Source: Arbacia lixula (lineage: Eukaryota > Echinodermata > Echinoidea > Arbacioida > Arbaciidae). From it: DNA of 64,000 nucleotides. The position numbers were made by a program, and so were the translations under genes. The stretch spans positions 11,936,997-12,000,996 of the forward strand of contig OZ022581.1 in assembly GCA_963669155.1 (NCBI GenBank), in the 5' to 3' direction. This document shows positions 25,201 to 38,924 of this stretch, in pieces; positions within the stretch are counted from its first letter, which is position 1; each line of letters opens with the position of its first letter. The notes beneath the pieces were generated by a model. It searched no databases, was not told the DNA's origin, and saw nothing but the letters and a program-made list of their open reading frames with translations.

Positions 25201-25904
25201 TTTGTTGGATGTGTGTATTTGTACATGCGTGAGTTAGGCATGTGTCTGTGTGTGTCAACGTGTGTACACGCTCGTTGAAATAGAAAATGGAAGGAAGACA
25301 GATTTCATTTTCTATTCCGAAGTATTTGATAAATGTAATAATAGTATTCAATACTTATTGAATTTATCACATAATATAGTCCTAGCCTCCTATATAACTT
25401 ACCTACATATACATTTTTACATCAATGTATCTTTCTTAATTCTTCCATTTCTTCTGTTGGGTGATAGGACAAATCTTAGACCTCTCATATTACCATGAGT
25501 GCGTGTCATGTGTACTACGAGAAGTCAATGAGCTTTTTATGTTTTTCATGTGTTAGGCGACGTGCCGAAAGATGATACACGCGACACTCGAACAAAGAGC
25601 GACAGTGACTTGTCTGCTTAATGGATAAACTACTAGTGTTTTCATTTTGGAATACTTTCACTGATATATACATGAGTATAATCGTTCTGTCATTAGACAT
25701 CATTGGTAATGGGAGATTTGGGGTGAGGAAGTGAGGGAGTGACCAGTGGCAGGATACTTTGGTCAAGTGAATCGATAGATTTGAATGCAAGACTTATAAG
25801 CTCAGAGTTTGAGACAAAGAGAAGACAAAGTGACATCGTTACATGCAAGGCATGATTGAAACTTACACGAACATGATACACGGAATACACGGAATAAAGA
25901 TGTG

Positions 25905-25956
<52 letters not shown>

Positions 25957-28900
25957 TGTATATATATATATATATATATCATAGCAATCATGTAGTTCAG
26001 TACACTACAATGGTTAAGTAATGAGAGGGTTAAATAACATTCAGTGCTAACTAAACATTTGACACGATTTAAAAGTTCCATACGTTCATTAACCCGGTGT
26101 ATGCGGGACAAAATGCTGCTCTGTACGCATTAGGTGTATTACTCGAGCTAAACCGCATCATCGGAGCAGGAAGACTAAAGGCCCGTTCACACTGTATCCA
26201 ACACGACTGCACGACACGACATTTTACTCGATATTATACTCGGTGATTGGTCAATGTGCTAGCCGCGCGCAGAATCTTCATCACATTTTGCGCATAGAGG
26301 AACTACATGGCCAATCACAGACAAGATATTGCCTAAATGTCGTGTCGTGATGTCGTGTCGGATTCAGTGTGAAAGCGCCTTTAACCGATTCTTCTTGGTG
26401 AACAGAAGGGGGAACAGAAAAACCTTGAAAATAGGTACGTTTTGTGCGTGTATGTGTGTGTGTTTGTTTGTGTGTGTGTGTGTGCAGGGGGGGGGGCATG
26501 GGCATTGAGGTGGATGACCTGTAATTTATATATACTGTGTATATAGAAATTGAGCTAGCGGTTTCCAACTGTTATGCCCAATTGCCCATGCCAAAATGAT
26601 AGCAAGTTCGCCAACATGACACCGTTAATCGTTAATCGTAATTTGAAATTGTACACATTTCGTGTGCCTATAGCATTTCGTAATGGAGTATGTTATAGTT
26701 ACATAGACATAAACGATGGCATACATATATGTACTTCTGATACCAACATACTACAGTGACGGACATGACTTAGGGAAGGGGGCGTAATATCTTCTCTCAA
26801 TAAAAAAAGATAATTATGCCTGTCTTCACCCATGCTGGCATAGCGAAGGGAGCGGACAGCTGTTTTGTATGTTACTCACATTGAACATTTAGCCGAACTG
26901 GCAAAATGGGGGTGGGGGGAAAGGAACGTGGACTGTGCGGTTGCTCTATATTACATGCTAGCGTCAGGGAGACGACGAAGCAGGCATCATGTAGCTGATG
27001 AGATGTCAATGCCACTACCATGACGAATAGGTCCATCATCAGTTTGGATGGCCTTAAAGGTAATGAATGGGTGGTCATGGTCATGGTCATTCTGGTTATG
27101 AGTATGGTCATAATCATGGCATGGTTTTTATGCCATCAGCACCGGATCTGGATTTTCACTTCTGAAACATTTGATTTGTATTTTATTCGTACATGTATAC
27201 AATTTTTTTTGTACAAAACCTCCTCAAATTAGCCAATGAGGCTGTTTTTCTCAGAGGCTGTGAAATGGATGAACTATAACAATAATATACAAAACATGCT
27301 TTACATTACAAACTAATGAAAAAACACACACAAGAAATGATGCTCTACCAGTTATATGATTTTGAGATGATTCCTTAACAGTTGCTTGGAATTTCAAAAG
27401 AAAATGAGAACTGGACCCGTGCTCAAGGCAGAAGAGCGCTTCATTGATTACCGGTTTCAAAATCTTTACCACTTCTACCGTTTAACTTTAACCCTGGCTG
27501 GCTCCATTGAATGTGCATGTAGAAGCTATGCACGAATGTGACAGTTTTACATATAGATGTAGAGCTTCTGGATTCTAATTTGGATAGGGTGGTCTGCCTA
27601 TGCGATCACTGTATATACACATAAGCTTGAGGCAAAAAAAAAGGAGAGAGAATGAATACTATCCTATGTGCTTAGACCTTATAATGATTTCGGCGGAGCA
27701 GGCAAAACGAAGCCAGCGGTGTATACGGTGCCTAGTAATGGTAAGGAGGTGCAGTTAAAGGAAAATGGAACCCTGAAAAAGAATTGATTTGAATACAAGC
27801 AGGAGAAAACAATCAGAAAACCAGATTGGTAAATGTTTATGAAAAAATAGACACATTATGATGGGGCTGTACATTTTACTAAATATTTCGAACGAGCCTT
27901 GGTACCTGATCACGACAATCTTCATAGGCAATTCCATTGGTCCGAAATGACCTATTGTTTTGAATTGTCACAGTTAGTTTATCACCACGATTAATTGGTA
28001 TTATGTACATATGTATTGAATGCATAAAGCCAGCTGCTACACATGTTTTCGAGTGGTGGAGAGAATGGGAGAAGATTCAGACTTTCTGTTGGACGTAGTA
28101 CTGTTGTTGCTGTAATAGGGAGTGGTGGTGGTGGTGGTGGTGGTGGTGGTGGTGGTGGAGAGAATGGCGGAGATGGTGATGAAGATGATGGTGTCAGTGG
28201 TGGTGGTGGTGGTGGTGGTGGTGGTGGTGGTGGTGGTGGAGATGTTGAAGATGGTGGTGAAGAAGAAGGTGGTGGTGGTGGTGGTGATAGTAGTGGAGAA
28301 GGTGGTGGTGATGATGATGTTGGTGGTGGAGATGATGGTGGTGGTGGTGATGGTGGTGGTGGTGGTGGTGGAGATGGTGGAGATGGTGGTGAAGGAGAAG
28401 GTAGTGGTGGTGATAGTGGTGGAGATGGTGGTGGTAATGATGATGTTGGTGGTGGAGATGATGGAGATGGTGGTGAAGGAGAAGGTGGTGATGGTGATAG
28501 TGGTGGAGATGGTAGTGGTGGAGATGGTAGTGGTGGTGATGGTGGTGGTGGTGATGGTGGTGGTGGTGGTGGTGATGGTGGTGGTGGAGATGGTAGTGGT
28601 GGTGATGGTGGTGAAGGAGAAGGTAGTGGTGGTGGTGATAGTGGTGGAGATGGTAGTGGTGATGGTGGTAGTGGTGGAGATGGTAGTGGAGATGGAAGTG
28701 GTGGAGATGGTAGTGGTTGTGATGGTGGTGATGGTGGTGATGGTGGTGGTGGAGATGGAGATGGGAGTAGGATTATTTGATGCATCATATATCGCATGTA
28801 TTCCACCTTATTGCTATTAATTGATGTATGATGAAAGCGTCGAGCTGGATACATTTGTATTCTATACATTATGAAAATGTGGAATCCTTAAGACAACGAT

Positions 28901-31900
28901 ATTTGTATCGTTCTGCAATCTCCTATACGGAAATGGTGGGCATATTGGGCTTCCTCAGTGGATATAACACACTGACTCGCCCTGGATAAGTTTACTTTTT
29001 TTTTCAAGCAATTAAACGCGATAAGCAAGCAATAAAAGCTTTGTATCGTAAGCCTATATTCTTGTAGCATGCTTAGCGCTTCGTGTTTGCATACAAAGAG
29101 TCCACTGACCAAAGATCAATGTCCGGCTTTTGGATGATGGTTCCACGCATTCAGATCCAAGATAAATATTTATTCTAAAGATGTTATGTCTGTGTTAATA
29201 GTTCTCATTCGAACAACGCCCCTCAGGCGTGCTAAGGGATACGGGCATTACTACGCACATTCACACGTTTAGATCATCGTAACAAGTCATTTACCAAATC
29301 TACTATTTTTCCACCGTTCTCCACCTCCTTCTTCTCCTTCTTCTTCTTCTCCTTCTTCTCCTTCTTCTTCTTCTTCTTCTTCTTCTTCTTCTTCTTCTTC
29401 TTCTTCTTCTTCTTCGTCTTCTTCTTCTTCTCCTTCTTCTTCTTCTTCTTCTTCTTCTTCTCCATCTTCTTCTTCTTCTTCTTTTTCTTCTTCTTCTTCT
29501 TTTTCTTCTCTTCCTTTTCTTCTTCTTCTTCTTCTTCTTCTTCTTCTTCTTCTTCTTCTTCTTTCTTCTTCCTCTTCTTCTTTTCCTTCTCTTCCTTTTC
29601 TTCTTCTTCTTCTTCTTCTTCTTCTTCTTCTTCTTCTTCTTCTTCTTCTTCTTTCTTCTTCTTCTTCTTTTTCTTCTTCTTCTTCTTCTTCTTCTTTTTC
29701 TTTTTCTTCTTTTTCTTCTTCTTCTTCTTTTTCTTCTTATTCCCTCTTCTTCTTCCCTTCTTCTCCTCATATTGTTTCTTCTTGTTCTTCTTGTTCTTCT
29801 TGTTCTTCCCCTTCTGCTTGTATTTTGTTTTTTTCTTCTTCTCTTTTCTTCTCCTTTTTCGCCTCATTTCTCCTGCTCCCTGTGCTATTCATTCTTCTGT
29901 CCTTTATTTTCATCGCCTCCCTGCTTTTTTTCCTTATGTATTCTTTCATTCGTTCGTCCTTTTTTGTATTTTTTATGTTCTTTTTTTTTTAAATTCTTTT
30001 ATCTTATATTTTCCCCTTCTCATTCCCCACCTCCTCTTCCATCCCCGGAGGCCTATCTCTCTCTTGGGGGAATCAGCCACACTCTCAGTGACGTAGATAG
30101 AAAAGCGCATCCTTGTGGATGTGTTGGATAAGTCATTTATCTCCCGTTGATATCGCCATAGTGAATGCAAGATGGGTTTCGGAAAGAACGTCAAAGAAAG
30201 CTCGGGATATTTTAGGTTATATTTCGTGAAGACATGTTATCAAGCTTGATCAGATCAGCTGGTGGATAAGATTAAAGTTCATTTAGAAAAAAGCTCAATG
30301 CGTCGAACTCCATGAATTAACGCAGCGAAGGAGGTAGGGTACATGGAATGATAGGGATGTGAGTACAAATACACCCTTTGTTAGAAAAAAAAAACATATT
30401 TTGTCTCTAATGCAGACGGAAGACTATGAACCTGCAATTCCGTAGGAAGGCTAGTACCATGGTCACAACTTCTGTTATCCCTTGCGTGCGTCCTCCTGCG
30501 TGCTTGCAATGCGTGCTAGTACGTGCCTAAAACTACGCACACCTCAGAGAGGTGCACGACCGGTTGTGATGTCCTCCCCACACTCTAACATTTACTGGGT
30601 GAGTTAAGGGTTGCCCTATGTAAGGAAAACTTCAGTCCTTTGCTGTAGCTTATACTTTGAACACAGATGATGGGGATGACTGCTCATCCTACCCCCCCTT
30701 CCCCCATCCTTCCACCCCACCCCTTCTGTTGACTCTTACGGGACCTACCACTGCCTCTGCAGTAGAATATGCTTTCGTGTTACGATTTCGTTTTACGACT
30801 AAACATTGTGAGTAATAACCACATGTTCCTTCATTCCTTTTGGTTTCAGATAACGTTTGGAGTATATCCACATAATGTTACATCAAAGGATACTTCAGAA
30901 TAAACCATTGAAGATGTAAACATTGTAAAAGGAGGAAAAGGGGGTATTAACCCTCTCTAAAACGTATATTAATGTCACCTATATACGTCATAACCCTAAT
31001 GTGATCATTCGTGTTGTTATTGCTTAACCGTCTGTGTGCTGATGGGGCAAATTTGCCCAATTAACACATACTAAGTGCAGTACGCCGTCTGGAATAGACA
31101 TAACGAGGTCCAAACACATACAAATCACTAACCTTTATACGGCGTATGTGCGTCTTATACGAACTAGAGATGATATCCATACTGCCCTAATCTGACAAAG
31201 GGAAGCAACTAACAGAATATACTTTTCTTGTAAATGACCAAAATGTCTGCCACTTGCATTGGCATCAGTACAAACACCACGTCATGTTAGATTGAATATC
31301 TTGCAGCAAGATGAATATTTCTTGTCCGGATTTTGGCCGTATGCAGGGAATGCTGCGCGCAATCGAAGAATAGAAATAACCCAGATTTGAGTGATTTGTC
31401 ACTTGCTTCCTTTTGTCAGAGTAGGGCAGCATAGAGGTATTGATCTGCAATTACGGGATGTAGTGCATGTATATATAAGTAGAGCCAGGGGGGTGGGTAT
31501 GATGGCTACTAGTCTGCAAAAAGGGTCTTCTTTTTAGGCGATTTGACCTAACGCTTGCTTGCGAGAGTTCAGAAAATTGGAAAACTACCCAGCGACGAGC
31601 GCAGGCCTATGTGCTAGTCTGCGTATTGAGTGCGTAGTGAGTTCAGTATAATTACATATGTTGCTCTTTTTCGGTTTTTGACAACGGAATGGTTTTTTTT
31701 TTCCATACAGGTATTACGTATTTCTGATGATGTATCAAAATGTAAAAAGATGCATATTTTTTTTGGGAAAATGAACATGTTCGAAAAAACATGTACACAA
31801 CATATGGGAGAGCACCAGTCCTCGCAGGGGACGTCAAAAATCAAAAGCTTAAAAGATCATAACTTTCTTATCATTTGACATTTTTTCATCAAACCTTTAC

Positions 31901-34900
31901 TCATATGTTTTTTTTTTCACGTATCTGCTTTTATTGAAACAAACATAATTTCAGGGTGGACTATCCCTTTAAAGGGAAAGTCCACCTGAAAGTTATTTGG
32001 TTTTAATAAAATCATGTTTGACGAAAATCCGTCAAAGGATACAAAACTGAAAGTCATGATTTTTTGTTTTAAGTTTTGATTTTTTGATGTTTTTCCATAT
32101 GTTGTGTACTATGTTTTCCATAAATTTTCCCTCTTCTTTTTTTTTTTTATGAAGGAACAAAGCTTGTTCATAGAGGTATGTGTGTAAATTCATGTGTGTT
32201 AAATCATGTGTCTAATGGTAAATGAAATGCACACGTAACATGGTACATATCCTTTGAGAAAATTAGAATTTTCACACACAAGAAAATCCCCACAACATAT
32301 GAAAGAGCATCTCGTATGTGACGTCTCAAAATCAAACCTAAAAAATACACTTTTTTATCCTTTGCCGGATTTTCGTCAAACTTTCACCAATATGTTTCAA
32401 TCATGTTGGACAAAATTGTACATATATGATAATAATTCACAGGCGTAGTGTTTATCGATATAAATGTTTTTATAATCAACGATATGAAAGACAGGAAAGA
32501 CAGCAGATGCATATCCTTAAGGCGTATGCATCTTTTCAGAAAAGACAAGACAAATGTGTAGTGGCAAAGGATCCTTACATTCCAAGAACATATCAAGAAC
32601 ATTTTAGTTTCTATAAATAAATGTCAAGCACCATCAATTACGCTTTCGCTTTGCTGTCTCTGTCACGTTCATACCCTCTCGCATAGCTTATAACCGAAAC
32701 ACCATCAGTCACTAGCGATAATTACGACTCATAAACGTGTCACATTAAAGGTGTTTAATAGCATAGGGAATCCTTACGATGACAGCGTGATCGATGGTCG
32801 AATCAAGAAGATTGGCCAGAAAAAATCCTTCCCACGACCCCGGCCTTCTATAAGCGATGGTTGCGCGCATAACCTCCAGTGTTTGGATATCCTTCTTCCA
32901 TCGGGATGATGCGAAAGTGCAAATAATGTTTGTTCATCAGACGTTGGAGTCCGCACGTGTGGGAGGGGTGTGGGTGGAGGTGAGATGGGGTGGGGATGGG
33001 GGGTGGGGGTTGGAGTGTTTGTTTGGTGGAAGAGGACATTTTATCGCCATTCCAACATGCAGGGACATAATATCACCACGTGAAGTTATGTTTGTGGGAC
33101 TGCAGCCACGATGCAGTCATATTGTATAAGGGGGGGGGGGTCTGATCCCTTGGGGTTTATCTTTATACATCGAGACGTACATCTGTGTGCATATGCTCTA
33201 AACTGTTCGTCTCACACAGCCAACTCTGAGTAGACCCTTGTTCTAAAAAGAAATGATAGTAAGCAACTAATCAACGTCGGTGAAGGTGATGGGACGAACT
33301 ATCACTTCCAAGGCGATCCGGATGTAGCTATATCTTTCCGAAGCGTTCAGATCATTCAGATACACTCAGATCGCCGAGGAAGTGATAGTTCGTCTCATTG
33401 CCTGAAACCAAAAGTTAATTATTTGCTTTATTATTTTCCATATCTGATACCAACAATCTATACAAAAATGACAATTTAACGTACAAAAAACATTCGGGTC
33501 GGTGCGGCTACGTGATCATACTTTTTGGTTTCATATCCACGCGATGCCATACTGACGCTAACTCGTAAGATTTTGACGGAAAAGCAAGAAGCATGTATCG
33601 TATACTGTGAAGAGAAGCTACAAGTTACAGTCACAGTCACAGTCCCAATCCCAGTCACAGTCACAGTCATAGTCATAGTCATAGTCATAGTCATAGTCGC
33701 AGGAACATTCACAGTCTCAATCACGGTCATAGCCATAGTCACATAGTCATAGTCATAATCATAGTCACAGTCACAGTCACAGTCACAGTCACAGTCACAG
33801 TCACAATCACAGTCACAGTCACATTCGTGACAATCTGAAACTCTCTCATGTTTAAGGTCACCGCACTTTCTGGTGATATCTTGAATCCATTGTTCATGAT
33901 AATAGACCATTCGCACAGCATGTTTCTAATGGTAAGCCCAACACTTGTCCGAGGATTTGGGAGAGTAGCAGTTGGTAGCAGCAAATAAGAGATTCAAAGT
34001 ACGTTCCACCCATTGAAACTGAATTACGAAATACTCGTGAATGTACTAACGCATTACATTGCGGTGAATACTTTGCAGTGAATACATTACGAAAATAGCT
34101 TATTGATTATTTTGTTTTTATTGAATTGAATTATTACCTGTATGTACAAACCCACTCAATTTATGTCAAATTATAGCTTCGGGCTTAATCATTGACAGTG
34201 TCACCATAAATGATATTGACTTAAAGTAGCATCAAACATGAAGCGTTAATCCTGTCTTGTAAAATCCACCGTGTACGCGCCATTGACGCATGTGTGTACA
34301 AGGAACGTATAAATCCCATAGGATGTTACTTTGCATGGCTTGCAAATGGTCGAGGGCGAATATGAACAGTTGATCGATTGAAAGGAGAAAACAATCGGCG
34401 AGGCAGACGTTTGAAGAGAATCGGTCTGAATGATAAGGAAGTTATGATATGGCGAAAATCGTTGGCATCGCACCAGGAACCATGCATGGACAATAGACCA
34501 TTTTCGTTATGTATGCAAATTTTATGCCCGTCGTTCACGGACGTAAGTACGTTAAAATGGCAGCCCCAAAGCTTGCATGAGGTTTGCCTACTAGTAATAA
34601 CGTACATATTCAGAATGAATTCCACTCACTGAAACTGAATCACTAGATACAGGTGTAATGACGTATTACTGTGCGTTACTTTGCATTGCTTTGTGAGTAC
34701 ATTACGAAAATTATCTATTCCATGTGTCCGCCTTTCATAAGAAGTTCAACAAGAACAGCCAGAGCAATAAAGTGTTTTAAAAGCCATGTGTTCCTTTTGC
34801 AGACCTAAAATGTGAAAATATGTAAATACCACAATATCTAGGACGACATACTGTTCAAAAACTATTCTTTAGAAAATAGAAAACCAAAGGCTATTGTTTG

Positions 34901-36333
34901 TTGGTTTATATTTACTTTTAGATTTCACAGGCATTTTTGGACGAGTCATCTAAGATATAGTCAAGTGCCTGTACACTCTTGTATCATGTACATTGCCATA
35001 CAAACTTGTATCGTACTCAAAGAGACTTAATGAGACAATGCATCTTTTCCAAATGTTATTGAATTTCACAGAAGAATTAAAATATTGTTTAACATTACAC
35101 GAACAATAATTAAGCACGAATCATTCTAACAATTTAATTGAAATTCAATCTAACAAACAAACAGACCTGATGTAAAAGTTAACAAAAATTCGGTCACAAG
35201 GTGGTTTGAATTAGACCATTATTAAAATAATAATTATCATGGACAATTAAAGTAGGCTGTCAATAGGGGAAGAGACAAGAAATCTATTTTCCTATCAGTT
35301 ATGTGATCAAATACGTATGTGTAGGGGGAAAATGGCAGATTATATGATCTTATTTTTATTCATTTTGCGTTTGAAACAAAAGCTGAACCTGGAAGCCATT
35401 TCATCTGCAAACGTTTTCTCTCCGTTTAACATTTCAGTTACCATTGTTGTCTCATCAGTTCACCAGCTTCTCTGCTTCGACAATAATTGTGTTGTTTACT
35501 AAATCATATTTCACACCGAGTACCGAGTCTACCGAGTGCTTATGCAGTACAATTCAAGCTATTGTAGAATAGTTTGTCCCGCCGCTTCCTAATCCATTAC
35601 TCCCTGCGAAACTTCTAATAGACTCTTACATTGGCACTTAAAAACAATGACTACTGCCTGTGTGAAATCATGACTCAAGTGATTTCAAGGGTTTGTACAG
35701 TACCCACAACTTGAAGTGGGAATTATATGGAATCTGAGCATGTAGTTAATCCCGTTTCGAAACAGGATGATCGGTGTAGTTAAGTGGGTACTCGGCCTAG
35801 ATGTTTTAGCGTGTTTAGGGAAGGAAGTTACAACTGCACGTTAAGGAACAACCAATTTATAAATTCATGTATCTATTCGACACATAGGAGATCCTTTTTC
35901 ACTCGGTGTTTGCTATAATTATGTTAGGTAGTTCTGTTTTCCCTGTCATCATATTTTGTACCACAAAAAATGTAGCTCTACATATACATGCACAGTGTAG
36001 CGTTGTGATCGTACCTTCATTCTGTTAATTGAAAGCTTCTTCTCTCTTTTTAGGATATAATTATTTTGAAATATTTGTAAATTTGTGATGTTGATTTGAT
36101 TTGATTTGATAAATGACTATGCTTAATTACCGAATCACTAGTCACATATCATTGTTACGAGTAGCCGAGTGAGTTTGTGATAGATTGTAAGATAGCATAC
36201 GTCTTAAATGTACTGCTGCTCAACATATGTAATGATGAACATGTTTGTGGTACATTGAGGCTCTGAAAATAAAGAAGCGTGTCTTTTTTTTTTCTTAAAT
36301 TCCACGAAGGCCTTCAGCCACCCCAAGGCAAAC

Positions 36334-36377
<44 letters not shown>

Positions 36378-36760
36378 ACACACATATACACATACACACA
36401 CACACACATACACGCACACATACACACACAAACACACACACACGCACATGTACGCACACACACCCACACACATATCTAATATGTGGGGATAGCTAGATTT
36501 GTACTGATTATAATGATCCAAATGATCACTATGGTGATAGCAACAAGAATGATAATTTTACGACGATAATGATAACAATGATAGGAAGGTTTTTGTAAAC
36601 ATGAAGTGCATTAAACTATGAACATGATGGAGCTGTTGTACAGCTCCATGATTACGAGAATCCACTTAGCTTTATTCATATAGTGTGACCAACATGTCAA
36701 CATGTTTCCTCCCGTAGTTCCGTTTTCAACCCAACCATTTTCATTTTAAAATTACCTCAG

Positions 36761-36792
<32 letters not shown>

Positions 36793-38326
36793 AAGACAGA
36801 GAGAGAGAGGGAGGGAGAGGGAGAGAGAGAGAGAGAGAGAGAGAGGGGAGAGAAAGAGAGAGAGAGAGAGACAGACAGAGAGAGCAAAACCAGCTCTCCA
36901 AGTATATGAGCTAAAATGTTTGCTCAGGATTAGATTACGGTTTCCCTTTCTTTTCAAAATGATGAACTGCCCCAGGTTAAAACCCGTATGCATTGTATTT
37001 GTTTCTCGCAGTGAGATTTGCGCTCCGTCCAAGTATATGGTAGGTCATCGGGGCAAACAGTTTACATTTCAAGAGAATCGTCAGAGGTAACCCGTTTTGT
37101 GCCAGGAGACCTGTCGCTCTGTGAATTTTATGATTATTTATTATGCCAACATACATCATTGGCACACAAAGATTTTAAATTAAACACGGTGTGCTATGAT
37201 GGACTTAAAGGGACTGTTGCGACGGTGGGGAACACTTCTAAGACCTCATATACAAGAATTTGTCTTACAATTTATAGGGCACACATTCCATTTACACATA
37301 ACATATGTCAATTTTGAATATACGTTATAGTAGCTTTGACTGATTTAAGAAATCTTTATAGTTATGTCAACATGAATTATTGAACATGGCTTTCCCCATC
37401 CTCAACAAAATGTACAAATCAGCCTTGTGTTGGAAAAACATGATTATTTAAAAAAAAAAAAGCGTTTGGTAGCACTTCATAGATGTATTTGTTTGTAATG
37501 AGTGACCTATATATTATAAGGTGTTGATGGAATAGGACAAAGAACAGAAAGGAACGAAGACATGAGAATAATACATACATGTCAACTCATTATTTTTGTT
37601 TTCACTTTATGCATAAAATGGACCATTTGAATGAATGAGTGTGAGAAGGCTCCATTAATGAATTGCATGGGTGAAAACGTAAAATATTTTCTAAATACAT
37701 ATTTCGACCTGGCCAGACATTGGGAGCTAAATTATCATGATTGTAGTAAGAGTTATATTTCCACTAGGCTTTATCTCACTATAGTTAAGATTAACCTTGA
37801 TCATACATGGAGTATACATTACAGGGGCGGTTCCTAGGGGGGGGGGGGCGAATCGTCTGCGGCCACCCAATTTTAAAACCAGAGGGGGCCGAATCGGCCG
37901 CGGCTCCCCCTTTTTTCAGACTGTTCAGAGGTAGGTGTGGGGGGGGGGGGATCAGCCTCATCTCTGAGAAGGTAGTGAAAGAAAATTCCACCATGTGCAC
38001 CTGGTTCTATTTTTGGTATGGGCACGCTGCAAAATAACACAAGAGAGAAGTCACATGACAGAGAAACACGCGAGAAATTAAATTTGATCGCTAGATTTCG
38101 AGAAGGTAGTGAAAGAACATTCCACCATGTGCACCTGCATCTATTTTTGGTATGGGCACGCTCTAAAATAACACAAGAGAGAAGTCACATGACAGAGAAA
38201 CCCGCGAGAAATTTAATTTGATCGCTAGATTTCGAGTATTTGTCTTTCTCAGTGCATCCCTCTCTCCTATTTGTTAATTTCCCATGGATACATAGAGATA
38301 CACACATACATACATACACACACACA

Positions 38327-38365
<39 letters not shown>

Positions 38366-38828
38366 AAACATAGTTTAGTAGGGTTCTTGACTGATAAATT
38401 AAGAGAAAGGTGGTCAAGAAATGTATCAACGGAGTTAAGGGCTTTGCCAAGCTTTCCAATCAATTCATGTGGAATAGTTCAATCCACCTGTCAATCCACC
38501 AGCATCTGTCATCATCGGTGATCATAGTATTATAGTATTAATAATGCTTCTGGCAGCAAAGAAGTTGTAGGTTGACTTGTGTACGTGATGCACAATGGCC
38601 AGTGTTGTGTTCTGAATTTATCATTTTAAAAATACACATTTATAGCCCCAAATTTGTCTTAAAGTGGAAATCTTATCAAATGACATCCCTTGACTTAATG
38701 ATAGGCTAATTTCAGTTCGATTCAAGTTGTAATTTTTTTTAAAATCATCTTTCAAAAGTGTCCTAGCACCCTTTCCATCCATCTCTCTCCTTCCTTTTAA
38801 ATTTCCCTCTCGCTCATTCTCTCCTCCC

Positions 38829-38879
<51 letters not shown>

Positions 38880-38880
38880 A

Positions 38881-38924
<44 letters not shown>

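Noticed and set aside
28043..28820. Long open frames encoding Gly/Asp-rich, Val/Met-rich or Pro/Ser-rich proteins
   Set aside because: Direct consequence of the GGT-type triplet repeat; frames are open in several phases and both strands, with no domain.
29274..29867. 197-aa Lys/Glu-rich frame
   Set aside because: Produced by the CTT/GAA repeat; no non-repeat sequence supports a gene.
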